NCBI RefSeq assembly: GCF_038007965.1
Contig: NZ_JBBOYD010000001.1
Coordinates: 4,566,501-4,630,500 of the forward strand
DNA length: 64,000 nucleotides
From: Niallia sp. FSL W8-0635
GTDB lineage: Bacteria; Bacillota; Bacilli; Bacillales; Cytobacillaceae
Direction of reading: 5' to 3'
This document shows, piece after piece, positions 8,547-18,275 of the stretch. Under the pieces are notes generated by a model that was given only the letters and a program-made list of their open reading frames with translations, ran no database searches and was not told the DNA's origin. The first letter of the stretch is position 1, and each line of letters starts with the position of its first letter. Made by a program: the position numbers and the translations under genes.

Positions 8547-8993
8547 TTATAATTCTAGCTCCATCCACTCATCTGTTTCCTTAAATCCGAACTTCTTGTA
8601 AACAGGCCTTCCGAGCTTTGAGGCACCTAGCCACATTTTTGTAATGCCTAAGCTTTTTGCTTCGTCTACTAATTTGGTTAATAGACTGGTAGCAATTCCT
8701 TTTCCACGATATTCATTTTTCGTATACATATTTGTCACATAAGCTTTTTTACCGCTTTTATTGGTATACGAAGGGGGAAAGTCATAAATAACGATTGCTC
8801 CAGTTGCTATGATTTCGTTTTGTTCCATTGCGATTAATTGAATTAGAGATTCATCAGTAAACTTCTTTTCAAAAAAAGCTTCTAGCTCTTTATCAATATC
8901 TTTATCTGCTTTAATCCCTTCATCTACTAACTGGGTTTTCCTCAGCTCCATTAGCAAGTGGATATCCTCAATTGTCGCTTTACGATAATTCAT
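8547..8993 (-). CDS. GNAT family N-acetyltransferase
   Basis: This 148-residue protein has the GNAT fold: beta1 start MNYRKATIEDIHLLMELR, then motif A YTKNEYRGKGIATSLLTKLV with the acetyl-CoA loop R-G-K-G-I-A, then the conserved alpha4/beta5 region WLGASKLGRPVYKKFGFKE. It transfers an acetyl group from acetyl-CoA to an amine; the acceptor is not predictable. A GAGGGGG site precedes the ATG. It follows the DUF368 gene by 31 nt in the same direction and shares its terminator, but no functional link is evident. Confidence 0.9.
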   Translation of the reverse strand: MNYRKATIEDIHLLMELRKTQLVDEGIKADKDIDKELEAFFEKKFTDESLIQLIAMEQNEIIATGAIVIYDFPPSYTNKSGKKAYVTNMYTKNEYRGKGIATSLLTKLVDEAKSLGITKMWLGASKLGRPVYKKFGFKETDEWMELEL

Positions 8994-9024
8994 CTAATCC
9001 CCCTCGTTTTGATATACTTTATTA

Positions 9025-9861
9025 TTATTTATTCCATTTTCCTTTTGTAAGCTTTTTTTCTGAGCCGAAAAGCATTGTTACACTAAGGCCTAATACAAAG
9101 GTAACAAGACATAATATAATGGTAGTCGCTCCCGTTACCATTCCAGGAAAAACAACGAAAAGAGAACCAATAATTAGTCCTATAATGATTGCATACGTGA
9201 TATGTGGGAAATGAGAAAGTGAATATTTAATCCCTTTACTACTTCCAATAAATCCAACTACTGCGCCAAGTCCAATAACTAAGATTACTGGAATATTCAA
9301 TGTCGACAATGCATTAATTGCTGTTGAATAGACGCCAAGCAACAGTAAAATAAACGAACCACTAATTCCCGGAAGAAGCATTGCCATACTTGCAAGCCAA
9401 CCAGAGAAAAATAATCCTATAACTGACAATACCGATAAGGAGGTGATAGGCTCTGTAGTTTTTTCTGGGTTAAAAAAAGCCATTGAAGCAATCAGAATTG
9501 CTGCTATTGCTAAAGTAATATAATGTTTAGAACCAAAATTCTTTTTCGGCTGTGCCTGCTTAAGCATAAGGGGAATAACACCAATAATTAGCCCAATAAA
9601 GAAGAATTGAGTAGGTTCATGATAATTCTCAAGTAAATATTCAATTAATCTACTTAGTAATAGGAGGGCAGTACCCATTCCAACTGCTAATGGTATTAAA
9701 AAGCTTAGTTGCTCTTTCCAGCGTCTACTAAAAAAGCCACTGATGGCATCCAGCAAACGATCATAGATACCAAGAATAACGGCAATTGTCCCTCCACTTA
9801 CACCTGGTATTAAGTCACTAATTCCCATAATAAAGCCTCTATATAAATTTTTCCATTCCAT
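9025..9861 (-). CDS. DUF368 membrane protein (PopT-type undecaprenyl-phosphate transporter)
   Basis: This 278-residue protein has about eight to nine TM segments and the DUF368 signature: GFIMGISDLIPGVSGGTIAV near the N-terminus and a matching inverted half MLLPGISGSFILLLLGVY near residue 165. The two PG(V/I)SG re-entrant motifs are typical. DUF368 proteins have been shown to return undecaprenyl phosphate, the lipid carrier of peptidoglycan and teichoic acid synthesis, across the membrane. The start follows AGGGAGGAAA at a rather long distance. Amj, another envelope lipid transporter, is encoded 30 kb away; there is no operon link. Confidence 0.88.
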   Translation of the reverse strand: MEWKNLYRGFIMGISDLIPGVSGGTIAVILGIYDRLLDAISGFFSRRWKEQLSFLIPLAVGMGTALLLLSRLIEYLLENYHEPTQFFFIGLIIGVIPLMLKQAQPKKNFGSKHYITLAIAAILIASMAFFNPEKTTEPITSLSVLSVIGLFFSGWLASMAMLLPGISGSFILLLLGVYSTAINALSTLNIPVILVIGLGAVVGFIGSSKGIKYSLSHFPHITYAIIIGLIIGSLFVVFPGMVTGATTIILCLVTFVLGLSVTMLFGSEKKLTKGKWNK

Positions 9862-10155
9862 TAAATTTTATTTCCTCCCTATCATTTCCTAATAGATTAC
9901 AAACTATTTTCAAATTCTATCATACCATATTTCCTATTATCATATTTTTTCATAAAATAAAATATTCTTCCATTTATATAATAAATAAGAAAAAACACGG
10001 CAAAAATAGGTCCAAATATACTAAACTCTTCAATAATTATCCAACAATAACTTTACAAGTTAACTATTTAATAGGTATAATCATTTTTATAGTTTTGAAT
10101 GTTCTTTACATATACAATATTCAGAATTAAACAACACAAATAGGGGGAATACTTC
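9862..10155 (+). promoter_or_regulatory. Divergent intergenic region with the promoter of the peptide-binding protein gene
   Basis: A good sigma-A promoter reads rightward: -35 TTTACA (10052-10057), 18-nt spacer, -10 TATAAT (10076-10081). This gives a leader of about 65 nt before an AGGGGGAA ribosome binding site. The rest of the stretch is AT-rich with nothing else clear. Confidence 0.6.
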
Positions 10156-11817
10156 ATGAAGCGAAAAAATTGGTTATTACTTCTTACTTTTGCATTTGTG
10201 CTAAGTGTATTAGCAGCATGCTCTAGTGATAATACCAACGTTTCTACAGATTCAGACGACTCAGAAAAAAAATCAGATGAAAAAGTCCTTAACTTTTTAA
10301 ATCCAGAGGCCATTCCATCCATGGATCCATCTTTAGCGACAGATGAATCTTCATTTATCTACTTAGGAGCTACTATGGAAGGTCTTTATCGTTTAGATAA
10401 TGCTACACAACCATCACCCGGTATTGCTACAAAACATTCAGTAAGTGATGATGGTCTAACTTGGACTTTTACATTAAGAGAAGATGCTAAGTGGTCAAAT
10501 GGGGACCCAGTTACAGCAAATGACTTTGTATATGCATGGCAACGTGCCGTTAATCCTGACACTGGATCAGAGTATGGTCCATATATGATGAATGGTGTAA
10601 TCAAGAATGCTAGTGCTATCAGCTCTGGCGAACTTGCTGTAGACCAATTAGGAGTTAAGGCTGACGGTGATTATACACTTGTTGTAGAATTGGAAAATCC
10701 AACTCCTTACTTTGAAACATTAACTACATTTGGTACATTCTTACCACTAAACCAAAAATTTGTAGAGGAAAAAGGAGATAGCTTTGCAACAAGTTCTGAC
10801 AACTTATTAGCAAACGGACCTTACACCATCTCAAATTGGGATAGCACTAGCAATTCATGGGTACTTGCAAAGAACGATAATTATTGGGATGCAAGCACCG
10901 TACAAATGGACAAATTAACATTTGAAGTAGTAAAAGATCCACAAACAGCACTTAACTTATATGAAAAAGGATCTGTTGATCGAATGGATCTTACATCTGA
11001 TCTAGTTGATCAATATTCAACAGATGAAAATTATGTTGTTTCAGCAGATACATTTGTATACTTCTTGAAATTTAATCAAACAACATCTGAAGCATTAGCA
11101 AACCAAAATATTCGTCTAGCTATTAGCCGTGCATTTGACAAAGAAGCTTTAGTTAACGAAATTTTAAATAACGGTTCAATCGTAGCGAATGGACTTGTTC
11201 CAACGGACTTCACTCCAATGCCAGAAACTGGTGAGGACTTCCGTAAAGTTAGCGGAGATCTTGTTTCTTATGATTTAGAAGCAGCTAAAGAATACTGGGC
11301 AAAAGGCTTGGAAGAATTAGGTACTGATAAAGTTGAGCTTGAGTTTTTAGCAGATGATGATGTAACAACTAAAACATTAATTCAATATGTTGCTAATCAG
11401 TTATCTACTAACTTAGAAGGACTTACAGTTAACATCAAACAAGTTCCAAAAGAGCAAAGACTTGATTTAGATTCAAATATGCAATACGAGCTTCAACTTT
11501 CTAGATGGGGTCCTGATTTCCTTGATCCATTTACATTCATGAATCTATGGGTTACAGATGGAGGAAACAATAAAACTGGATATTCTAATAAAGAATACGA
11601 TCAGTTAGTTGGCGATACTGCAACAAAATATGCAACAGATAATGTTGCTCGTTATGACAACTTCCTAAAAGCAGAAAAACTTTTATTTGAAGATGCACCA
11701 ATTGCACCGGTTTACCAAGCGTCTAGAGCACAATTAGTTTCACCAAAAGTTCAAGGCGTGTTCGTAAATCCATTCGGAGCAACTTATGAGTATAAGTGGG
11801 CTGATGTAGGGGAATAA
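10156..11817 (+). CDS. Peptide ABC transporter substrate-binding lipoprotein (OppA-like)
   Basis: This 553-residue protein is a family 5 (cluster C) solute-binding protein that captures oligopeptides outside the cell. It has a lipoprotein signal with lipobox VLAAC, then an acidic S/D-rich linker. The mature part shows the family signature: LTWTFTLREDAKWSNGDPVT, DFVYAWQRAVNP, and the late DAPIAPVYQASRAQLV. No permease or ATPase genes follow; a terminator comes directly after the stop. It is therefore an orphan binding protein that must work with an Opp system encoded elsewhere, or act as a peptide-signal receptor. Confidence 0.93.
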   Translation: MKRKNWLLLLTFAFVLSVLAACSSDNTNVSTDSDDSEKKSDEKVLNFLNPEAIPSMDPSLATDESSFIYLGATMEGLYRLDNATQPSPGIATKHSVSDDGLTWTFTLREDAKWSNGDPVTANDFVYAWQRAVNPDTGSEYGPYMMNGVIKNASAISSGELAVDQLGVKADGDYTLVVELENPTPYFETLTTFGTFLPLNQKFVEEKGDSFATSSDNLLANGPYTISNWDSTSNSWVLAKNDNYWDASTVQMDKLTFEVVKDPQTALNLYEKGSVDRMDLTSDLVDQYSTDENYVVSADTFVYFLKFNQTTSEALANQNIRLAISRAFDKEALVNEILNNGSIVANGLVPTDFTPMPETGEDFRKVSGDLVSYDLEAAKEYWAKGLEELGTDKVELEFLADDDVTTKTLIQYVANQLSTNLEGLTVNIKQVPKEQRLDLDSNMQYELQLSRWGPDFLDPFTFMNLWVTDGGNNKTGYSNKEYDQLVGDTATKYATDNVARYDNFLKAEKLLFEDAPIAPVYQASRAQLVSPKVQGVFVNPFGATYEYKWADVGE

Positions 11818-11833
11818 GAAAAACGTTCTTTTT

Positions 11834-11876
11834 AAAAAGCAGGAATGTACCGAAATGGTATATTCCTGCTTTTTTA
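11834..11876 (+). terminator. Terminator of the peptide-binding protein gene
   Basis: A 13-bp A/T-flanked stem (AAAAAGCAGGAAT with its complement) is followed by T6, 17 nt after the stop. Confidence 0.9.
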
Positions 11877-11969
11877 TTCATGGAAACATCTCAAATGAAT
11901 TGTATTTTCAAATGTAAGGAGGGGGATTTCATCTTAAATTAGTGTGACTATCTTTTCTCCGTTAAATAA

Positions 11970-12290
<321 letters not shown>

Positions 12291-12337
12291 AGAAAAAGCA
12301 ACACCAAGAAGCTGGATTTCAAGCCTCTTGGTGTTGC
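12291..12337 (-). terminator. Terminator of the PRD regulator gene
   Basis: A perfect 12-bp stem (12298-12309 with 12326-12337) is followed on the minus strand by TTTTTCT. It sits between the xylanase remnant and the regulator stop codon. Confidence 0.85.
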
Positions 12338-12363
12338 CTCCTACCTACTCTATTAAAAGGAAT

Positions 12364-14298
12364 TTATGCTTCTTTCATTACTCGCATAAACTCCTCATAA
12401 GTGTTCGCTTTTAAAATCTTATGAACACTCGTATGATCTTCAATAAATTTCCCGAGAACATCATACATTTCTTGCAAGTCTTCCTGGCTATTCTTTTTCA
12501 CACATAATAAGAAGACAATTTGCACTGTGTTATTATTCCAATTTATTGGTTTTTCTAAAGTACAAACGCATAAAAATGTTTTTTCTGTTTGTGGAGTAAT
12601 TGGATGCGGGATTGCAACCAAATTTCCATAAGAAGTTGGAGCTACTTTTTCCCGTTCATATACGGCATCTAGAAATGCATTACCCACTAAACCTTGCTCC
12701 ATTAATTGTGCATGCAAAAAGGTTAAGACTTCTTCTTGTGTTTGAAATCTTTTCTTTAAAAAGACGAGGTCTTGAAGGAAAAATGATTCAATTGGCTGGT
12801 GATTATTTTGCTTTAGTATAAATTTTTCAATAGCTTTTAAATCACTTTCCTTGAGTATCGCATTTACCTCTATTACAGGTACAGCAAAGCTATCTTTAAT
12901 CGGAATAGAGCTTACAATAAAATCAATCTCATTTAAATTATATTGATCAAGCATATAATACTCGGTAGTTCCAATCACCTCTAAATTACTTCCAAAATAA
13001 GATTTTAATTTATAATAAATTAACTGAGCTGTTCCTAAACCAGAAGCACATACAACCAGACAGCGCTTCGGACCAGAGCGTAATTTTGTTCTTTCCATTG
13101 CCGCACCGATATGTAGAGCTAAATAACCAATCTCATTTTCATCCATTTCAATCCCTGTGTACTCTTTGATGGCAAGCCCTGCAATAATTCCAGCTTCATA
13201 GGCAAGTGGATAGTTGTTTTTAATCTCATTCAGCATCGGGTTTCTAATATTCATCCCATATTTAATCCGATTAACTGCTGGCTTCAAATGCATACTCATT
13301 CCAAAGATAAGCTCTTCATCTTTTTCAATCCCTAAATCTAATTTCTCTTCCATTTTTGACAAGACAAAGTGAACTAGCTGAAGAATATCATCTTCAATGA
13401 CATGATCAATATGGCCTTTTTTCTGTGTAACAAGCTTTGTTCCAAGTAAGTGCATGGCAATATAGGCAATCTCTGCTTTAGGGAACTTATTTTGATAAAG
13501 TTTCTCTACTTCTTTCACAATTTCATTCGCCACATGATATTCCCTTTGTTGTTCAATTTCATCCATATCTGCATGAAGTATCCCTACATAATGGCCACTA
13601 ACAATTCGCTTTTGGGCAATGACAATATGAATGAATAAATTGTTTATAGCAATATCAGAAAGGGTTATTTGGTACTTCTTTATTTGTTTTAAAATAATGT
13701 CTTGAATAGCTGCCATGTTTTCATCCTCAAAAATGGAGGGAAGCGGATTATCTATTGTATTTGTTGTCTGTTTTTTTCGATCAAGTACATATTCTGATAA
13801 ACAAAAGCGAACCTTTATTTCATCTCCAACTGCTTTAAGTCCATAATTCGGTCTTGCCTCTAATGTAATGTCATACTTTTGTAGAATCTCTTTCACGTTC
13901 TTAATATCTTGTTGAATCGTGGACTTACTTACAAATAATTCATCTGCTAGATCATCTAATTTAAGATAATGATCATTTAATAAAAACCGGATAATTATAT
14001 AGTTCACCCTATCCTCTGGTGTTTTAGGTATACCCACATGGGATAGAGTGTTTTCTACAAAGATAGAATGTAAGTATTGCTGGAAGACAGGCTTATCCCA
14101 AATCTCCAACGTATAGCCTTTTGATATAACAGAGATTATTTTGGCACCATGATTGTTTAATAAGGCATCTAAGTTTTTGATATCTTCTCTCGTCGTTCGA
14201 GCCGTCACATGATTAACAGTAGCTAAATATTCACCTGTAACTGGTGTATCCGCTGCCAATAATTCACGTAAAACTTGTTTCATTCGGGAGCTTAACAA
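12364..14298 (-). CDS. LicR-like PRD-containing PTS-regulated transcription activator
   Basis: This 644-residue regulator has the domain order of LicR/MtlR-type activators. It has an N-terminal HTH (about 1-65), a second Mga-like HTH (about 90-150), then two PTS regulation domains (about 185-400). An EIIB-like domain follows (CLVVCASGLGTAQLI, with the phosphorylatable Cys), then an EIIA-like domain near residues 510-640 with VAIPHPIT holding the active His. Phosphorylation by HPr and the EIIs would set its activity. It starts at a TTG with AAGGAAGGAG upstream. It ends the gene block EIIB-EIIC-EIIA-GH1 in the same direction and is its natural activator, as LicR is for licBCAH in B. subtilis. 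Confidence 0.9.
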   Translation of the reverse strand: MLSSRMKQVLRELLAADTPVTGEYLATVNHVTARTTREDIKNLDALLNNHGAKIISVISKGYTLEIWDKPVFQQYLHSIFVENTLSHVGIPKTPEDRVNYIIIRFLLNDHYLKLDDLADELFVSKSTIQQDIKNVKEILQKYDITLEARPNYGLKAVGDEIKVRFCLSEYVLDRKKQTTNTIDNPLPSIFEDENMAAIQDIILKQIKKYQITLSDIAINNLFIHIVIAQKRIVSGHYVGILHADMDEIEQQREYHVANEIVKEVEKLYQNKFPKAEIAYIAMHLLGTKLVTQKKGHIDHVIEDDILQLVHFVLSKMEEKLDLGIEKDEELIFGMSMHLKPAVNRIKYGMNIRNPMLNEIKNNYPLAYEAGIIAGLAIKEYTGIEMDENEIGYLALHIGAAMERTKLRSGPKRCLVVCASGLGTAQLIYYKLKSYFGSNLEVIGTTEYYMLDQYNLNEIDFIVSSIPIKDSFAVPVIEVNAILKESDLKAIEKFILKQNNHQPIESFFLQDLVFLKKRFQTQEEVLTFLHAQLMEQGLVGNAFLDAVYEREKVAPTSYGNLVAIPHPITPQTEKTFLCVCTLEKPINWNNNTVQIVFLLCVKKNSQEDLQEMYDVLGKFIEDHTSVHKILKANTYEEFMRVMKEA

Positions 14299-14568
14299 AA
14301 TAAAGTCTCCTTCCTTTTATAATTTTACATATAATTGCTTAAGACTATTTAACAAGGCATATTACAAATAGCCGCAGTCTGAATATATTTCGCTTACCAA
14401 GAGGAGAATGCTAAACCTCTCCTATAGGAGTCTTCTTATAATTCAGGTTTTCTTAAACGATAATCCTTTGAAAACAATATTACTCAAAAAGGTTCTGATC
14501 TCCATCTTTGATCAGAACCTATCCTTTATATCATTAAGAAATTATATCAGAAATGATTAAAAATTCAT

Positions 14569-15960
14569 CTAAAACCCATTGTTTTTTGCTACATTTTTAA
14601 ACCAATAAGCACTTTTCTTTGGGGTTCTTTGCTGTGTCTTTATGTCTACTGAAATGAAACCATAACGATTTTTATAAGCATTAGACCAAGACCAGTTATC
14701 CATGAATGTCCATAGATGATATCCTTTTACATTACAGCCTTCTTCCAGGGATTTATGCAGCCATTGTAGATGGCCTTCAATGAATTCAATTCGATAGTCA
14801 TCTTGAATTTGACCGTCTTTCAAGAAACGCTCTTCATCTTGAACTCCCATCCCATTCTCAGAAATAAAGGACTCCACATTCCCGTAATTTTCCTTTAAAT
14901 TCACCATAATGTCGTAAATCCCTTTTTCGTAAATTTCCCAACCACGATAAGGATTCATCTTTCTGCCTGGCATCTCATAAGAATCAAAGAACCATTCTGG
15001 CATAAACGGACTATATGGATTTGGTAAATGTTCTTTTGCTTTTACTCTGCGCGGCTGATAATAGTTAACACCAAGGATATCCACTGTATTTTCCTTTAGT
15101 AATTCTAAATCCCCTTGTTCTACATTTGGCAGTTGTCCATGTTCACGTAGTATTTCTACTAATTCCTTTGGATATTCGCCGAGAACAGCTGGATCTAAGA
15201 AGCTTCTATTAAAGAATAAATCACAAATATTTGCTGCCTTTAAATCATATGGATTTTGGCTTCTTGGATACGAAGGTGTTAAATTCAAGACAATCCCAAT
15301 TTTCGTGTCATTGTCTTTATTCCAGCCTCGAAAAGCTTGGACTGCTTTTGCATGAGCTAATACAGTATGATAAGCAACTTGTGCAGCCTTTTTAAAATCT
15401 ACAATATTCGGATAGTGGAAATCGTACAAGTATCCACCTTCTACAGGAACAATCGGCTCATTAAAGGTAAACCATTTTTTCACACGATCACCAAATAGTT
15501 GGAAGCACTGCAAAGCATATGATTGATAAGCATCAACTACTTCACGATTTTCCCAGCCACCGATGTTCTGCATTTCTAGCGGCATATCGAAATGATACAG
15601 GGTAACGAATGGTTCGATTCCATTAGCTAGCAGCTCGTCTATTACATTATTATAAAAGCTTATAGCTTCTGGATTAACTTCTCCCCGTCCGTTCGGAATT
15701 AATCTTGACCATGAAATAGATAAGCGGAAAGAATTATGCCCAATTTCTTTCATCAATTGAATATCTTCTTTATATTGATAATAGAAATTAGAAGTAGTTT
15801 CTGGTCCCACGTTATCAAAAAAGCGATTTGGCTCTGCCTCATACCAATGATCCCAAATGTTTTTTCCTTTGCCTGCTTCATTTGCTGCGCCTTCTATTTG
15901 TGTTGCAGATGTGGCACTTCCCCACCAAAAACCTTCAGGAAATTTGTATTGAACAGTCAT
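14569..15960 (-). CDS. GH1 glycosidase, probably 6-phospho-beta-glucosidase
   Basis: This 463-residue enzyme is a glycoside hydrolase family 1 member. It has the N-terminal signature FPEGFWWGSATSATQIEGA, acid/base Glu168 in TFNEP and nucleophile Glu368 in ISENG. Near the C-terminus, DNWSWSNAYKNRYGF has Ser where true beta-glucosidases have Glu (DNFEW), plus Lys and Tyr in the Ser-Lys-Tyr arrangement that binds the 6-phosphate. It should cleave phosphorylated beta-glucosides (cellobiose-6-P type) delivered by the PTS genes upstream (EIIA stop only 17 nt away). In B. subtilis licBCAH this slot is filled by a GH4 enzyme, so the GH1 here is a functional replacement. Confidence 0.92.
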   Translation of the reverse strand: MTVQYKFPEGFWWGSATSATQIEGAANEAGKGKNIWDHWYEAEPNRFFDNVGPETTSNFYYQYKEDIQLMKEIGHNSFRLSISWSRLIPNGRGEVNPEAISFYNNVIDELLANGIEPFVTLYHFDMPLEMQNIGGWENREVVDAYQSYALQCFQLFGDRVKKWFTFNEPIVPVEGGYLYDFHYPNIVDFKKAAQVAYHTVLAHAKAVQAFRGWNKDNDTKIGIVLNLTPSYPRSQNPYDLKAANICDLFFNRSFLDPAVLGEYPKELVEILREHGQLPNVEQGDLELLKENTVDILGVNYYQPRRVKAKEHLPNPYSPFMPEWFFDSYEMPGRKMNPYRGWEIYEKGIYDIMVNLKENYGNVESFISENGMGVQDEERFLKDGQIQDDYRIEFIEGHLQWLHKSLEEGCNVKGYHLWTFMDNWSWSNAYKNRYGFISVDIKTQQRTPKKSAYWFKNVAKNNGF

Positions 15961-15977
15961 TTTGAGAAACCTCCAAC

Positions 15978-16292
15978 TTATTTATTACGATAGATTTCTA
16001 TTATCTCCGTAGCTAAATCGCGAACAGTAATTGCTGTCATTAGATGATCTTGAGAATGAACTAAAATAACATTCACACCAGCACCATTTCCACTCGCTTC
16101 TTCTTGAAGTAGTTTCGTTTGAAAACCATGCGCTTTTCCAAGCTCCGCACTCGCTTCTTCTAATAATCGATCCGCCTCTTCAAAGTTTCCTTCTTTTGCC
16201 TCTTGTATTGCTTCCATCGCACATGAACGACCATTTCCAGCGAAAAGAATAATTTGAAAAGCTATTTCTGTCATTTTGTTATCTGTTTCCAT
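15978..16292 (-). CDS. PTS lactose/cellobiose-family EIIA component
   Basis: This 104-residue soluble protein is a lactose/cellobiose-type EIIA that carries phosphate from HPr to EIIB. The three-helix fold is plain ([18 protein letters not shown], then an E/A-rich helix), and the phosphorylated His79 is in [12 protein letters not shown]. The ATG at 16292 is chosen, with GGAG eight bases upstream; a GTG three codons earlier lacks a site. It lies between EIIC and the GH1 gene in one operon. Confidence 0.93.
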   Translation of the reverse strand: METDNKMTEIAFQIILFAGNGRSCAMEAIQEAKEGNFEEADRLLEEASAELGKAHGFQTKLLQEEASGNGAGVNVILVHSQDHLMTAITVRDLATEIIEIYRNK

Positions 16293-16318
16293 CCCTGTCA
16301 CTCCATTCTCTAATACTA

Positions 16319-16359
16319 AAGGGGTTTACACTTATGCTTTACTTAAGGTGAAACCCCTT
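16319..16359 (-). repeat. Intercistronic hairpin between EIIC and EIIA genes
   Basis: A 9-bp perfect stem (16319-16327 with 16351-16359) extends inward through a bulged CAC/GTG pairing. The tail on the minus strand is only TTTAG, so this is probably an RNA-stability or partial-termination element. Confidence 0.6.
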
Positions 16360-16396
16360 GTTTTCATTTAGATTCCTGCTCGATGCTTCTTATTTT

Positions 16397-17674
16397 TTAT
16401 CCCTTTTTTTCTGTTTCATAATAATTTTTATCTAATACTTTTAAGAACGGCCACCAAATAAGCATTACAACAACTAAGTTAAAGATTTGTAGTGCTGCCC
16501 CTCTCCAATCATTACCTGTTGCTAAAAATCCACTAATACCAATTGGCGTTGTCCATGGAACAATGATTCCTGCTGGCTTTGGAACAATACCAGCTGACAT
16601 AGAAAGATAAGTAATTACCGTTACAACTACTGGTGCTAATAGCCAAGGAATAAGAACTAACGGGTTCATGATTATTGGTAATCCAAAAATAATTGGTTCA
16701 TTTACGTTAAATATCCCTGCTGGTCCACCTAGTTTGCCTAGTTCTTTTGTTTGTCTGCTCTTACCGATTAGGAAGATAAGGATAACAACACCTAGTGTCA
16801 TTCCTGTACCACCCATACCAACTAAGAATGTATCCATAAATTGCTTTGTAACAACGTTTGGAAGCTCTGTTCCTGCTTGGAAAGCACTAAAGTTTTGGTC
16901 ATTCAACGCATACCAGATTGGATCTAGTACAGAGTTCATAATAATTTGACCATGTAAACCAAAGAACCAGAATAATTGAATTAATAATACAACTACGATT
17001 GTTGCTGGTAGACTACTACCTAAAGCAGTTAATGGCTCTTGGATAATCGTATAAATAAAGTTCTGTACTGTTTCAAAAGGTGTAAAGCTAAATAAAATAC
17101 GAATGATTAAAAAGATTGTTAATGTTAATGTAATAGGAATCAATGCACTAAATGATCTAGATACAGATTCTGGTACCCCTGGAGGCATTTTAATCGTTAA
17201 GTTTTTCTTCACAAATAAGCGATATAGCTCTGCAGATAGAAATGCAGTGAAAATTCCTAAAAACATCCCTTGTGCACCTAAAATCGCAGTTGGGATAACA
17301 CCTGTTACTTCCCCTAATTCTTGCGGATTTAAGATAAGAAATGATGCTACACCAACTACTGCACCATAAATTGCTTCTAGACCATAATGTTGCGTCAATT
17401 TATATCCTATCCCCATTATTACGAATAGCCCCATTATACTTAATGTTGCAGCAGATGCTGGTCCTAACGCATTTTGGTAGGATGCATATGCCTCTGGACT
17501 AATCCATTTATCTAGGAAAGGAAAGTTAGCAATTACAACAAAAATCGAACCGAAAATGATTAGCGGCAAAGCAACCATAAAACCATCACGTAATGCTGCT
17601 AAATAACGATTGTTGTTCAATTTTTCAGCAATTGGCAACAGAATATTTTCCAAAACCTCCATAAATTTATTCAT
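16397..17674 (-). CDS. PTS cellobiose/lichenan-type EIIC permease
   Basis: This 425-residue integral membrane protein is the transport component of a lactose/cellobiose-family PTS. It has the N-terminal MNKFMEVLENILLPIAEKLN, about ten TM segments, and the family motif INEP-type GIFNVNEPIIFGLPIIMNP near residue 320. The C-terminal WTTPIGISGFLATGNDWRGA is also characteristic. It brings in a beta-glucoside disaccharide while EIIB phosphorylates it. The gene lies 54 nt after EIIB and shares its promoter. Confidence 0.94.
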   Translation of the reverse strand: MNKFMEVLENILLPIAEKLNNNRYLAALRDGFMVALPLIIFGSIFVVIANFPFLDKWISPEAYASYQNALGPASAATLSIMGLFVIMGIGYKLTQHYGLEAIYGAVVGVASFLILNPQELGEVTGVIPTAILGAQGMFLGIFTAFLSAELYRLFVKKNLTIKMPPGVPESVSRSFSALIPITLTLTIFLIIRILFSFTPFETVQNFIYTIIQEPLTALGSSLPATIVVVLLIQLFWFFGLHGQIIMNSVLDPIWYALNDQNFSAFQAGTELPNVVTKQFMDTFLVGMGGTGMTLGVVILIFLIGKSRQTKELGKLGGPAGIFNVNEPIIFGLPIIMNPLVLIPWLLAPVVVTVITYLSMSAGIVPKPAGIIVPWTTPIGISGFLATGNDWRGAALQIFNLVVVMLIWWPFLKVLDKNYYETEKKG

Positions 17675-17728
17675 AAGGTTTTCCTCTCTTCCTTCTATTA
17701 GTAAGTGTTTTCATTCTAGAATAAACTT

Positions 17729-18043
17729 TTACTTATTATTCTCGATTAATTCTAATGCTTTATTTAATACTGCTAAACCATCAATGCGTCCGTAAGCGAT
17801 GGGATCAATAACATCTAATGGAATACCAACTGTTTCAGCAGCAGCAGCAAGCTTCTTTTTCAAAAAGCGCATTTGTGGACCAATTAAAAGTACATCTGCA
17901 CGTTCCATATCTGTTTGTGCTTTATCTTGAGCAACAGCCCAAATTTCTACTTCCATTCCTTTTTCTTTTGCAGCATCTCTCATTTTTGAAACTAATAAAC
18001 TAGTAGACATACCTGATGAACAAGCTAATAAAATTCTTTTCAT
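17729..18043 (-). CDS. PTS lactose/cellobiose-family EIIB component
   Basis: This 104-residue protein starts MKRILLACSSGMSTSLLV, with the phosphorylated Cys8 and its P-loop. It ends with LALIENNK-like helix sequence as in CelA/LicB. It receives phosphate from EIIA and passes it to the sugar bound by EIIC. It is the first gene of the operon, preceded by CGGAGG and by cre-like sites; this places the operon under CcpA as well as the LicR-like activator. Confidence 0.94.
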   Translation of the reverse strand: MKRILLACSSGMSTSLLVSKMRDAAKEKGMEVEIWAVAQDKAQTDMERADVLLIGPQMRFLKKKLAAAAETVGIPLDVIDPIAYGRIDGLAVLNKALELIENNK

Positions 18044-18115
18044 TTTAATGACCTCCGAGTTAATTTATTTTAAGTAAAATTATTTATTTATGATTACTAC
18101 GCTTTTATCTTACAA

Positions 18116-18183
18116 TGAAAACACTTTCAACTTAACATATTGTTTTTCCGTCTAAAGGAGGAAATGAAATGTTAGCACTTTCA
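18116..18183 (-). promoter_or_regulatory. Two cre-like sites upstream of the PTS operon
   Basis: On the minus strand TGAAAGTGTTTTCA (18116-18129) and TGAAAGTGCTAACA (18170-18183) lie 54 bp apart. Each differs from the CcpA site by TG in place of the central CG. The first overlaps a possible -35 (TTGAAA). Carbon catabolite repression of the PTS genes is the expected role. Confidence 0.55.
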
Positions 18184-18216
18184 TTTTTCCTTACAATGGA
18201 ATTTTCGCCTTGCTAA
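18169..18216 (+). CDS. Possible 15-residue small ORF with strong ribosome binding site
   Basis: ATG at 18169 follows a perfect AAAGGAGG (18154-18161) at good spacing. It reads MLALSFFLTMEFSPC, then TAA, and the GH43 terminator lies 17 nt further on. It runs divergently from the PTS operon. No homologue is recognised; the peptide is hydrophobic and ends in Cys. The evidence is only the ribosome binding site and the downstream terminator, so it could be chance. Confidence 0.3.
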   Translation: MLALSFFLTMEFSPC

Positions 18217-18232
18217 AAAAGGGGGGACCATC

Positions 18233-18274
18233 AAAAAACCCAGAAGCAATATACTTTGCTCCTGGGTTTTTTGC
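18233..18274. terminator. Bidirectional terminator after the GH43 gene
   Basis: A long stem with AAAAAACCCAG on one side and CTGGGTTTTTT on the other works on both strands. It lies a few bases after the stop of the xylosidase gene. Confidence 0.9.
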
Positions 18275-18275
18275 T

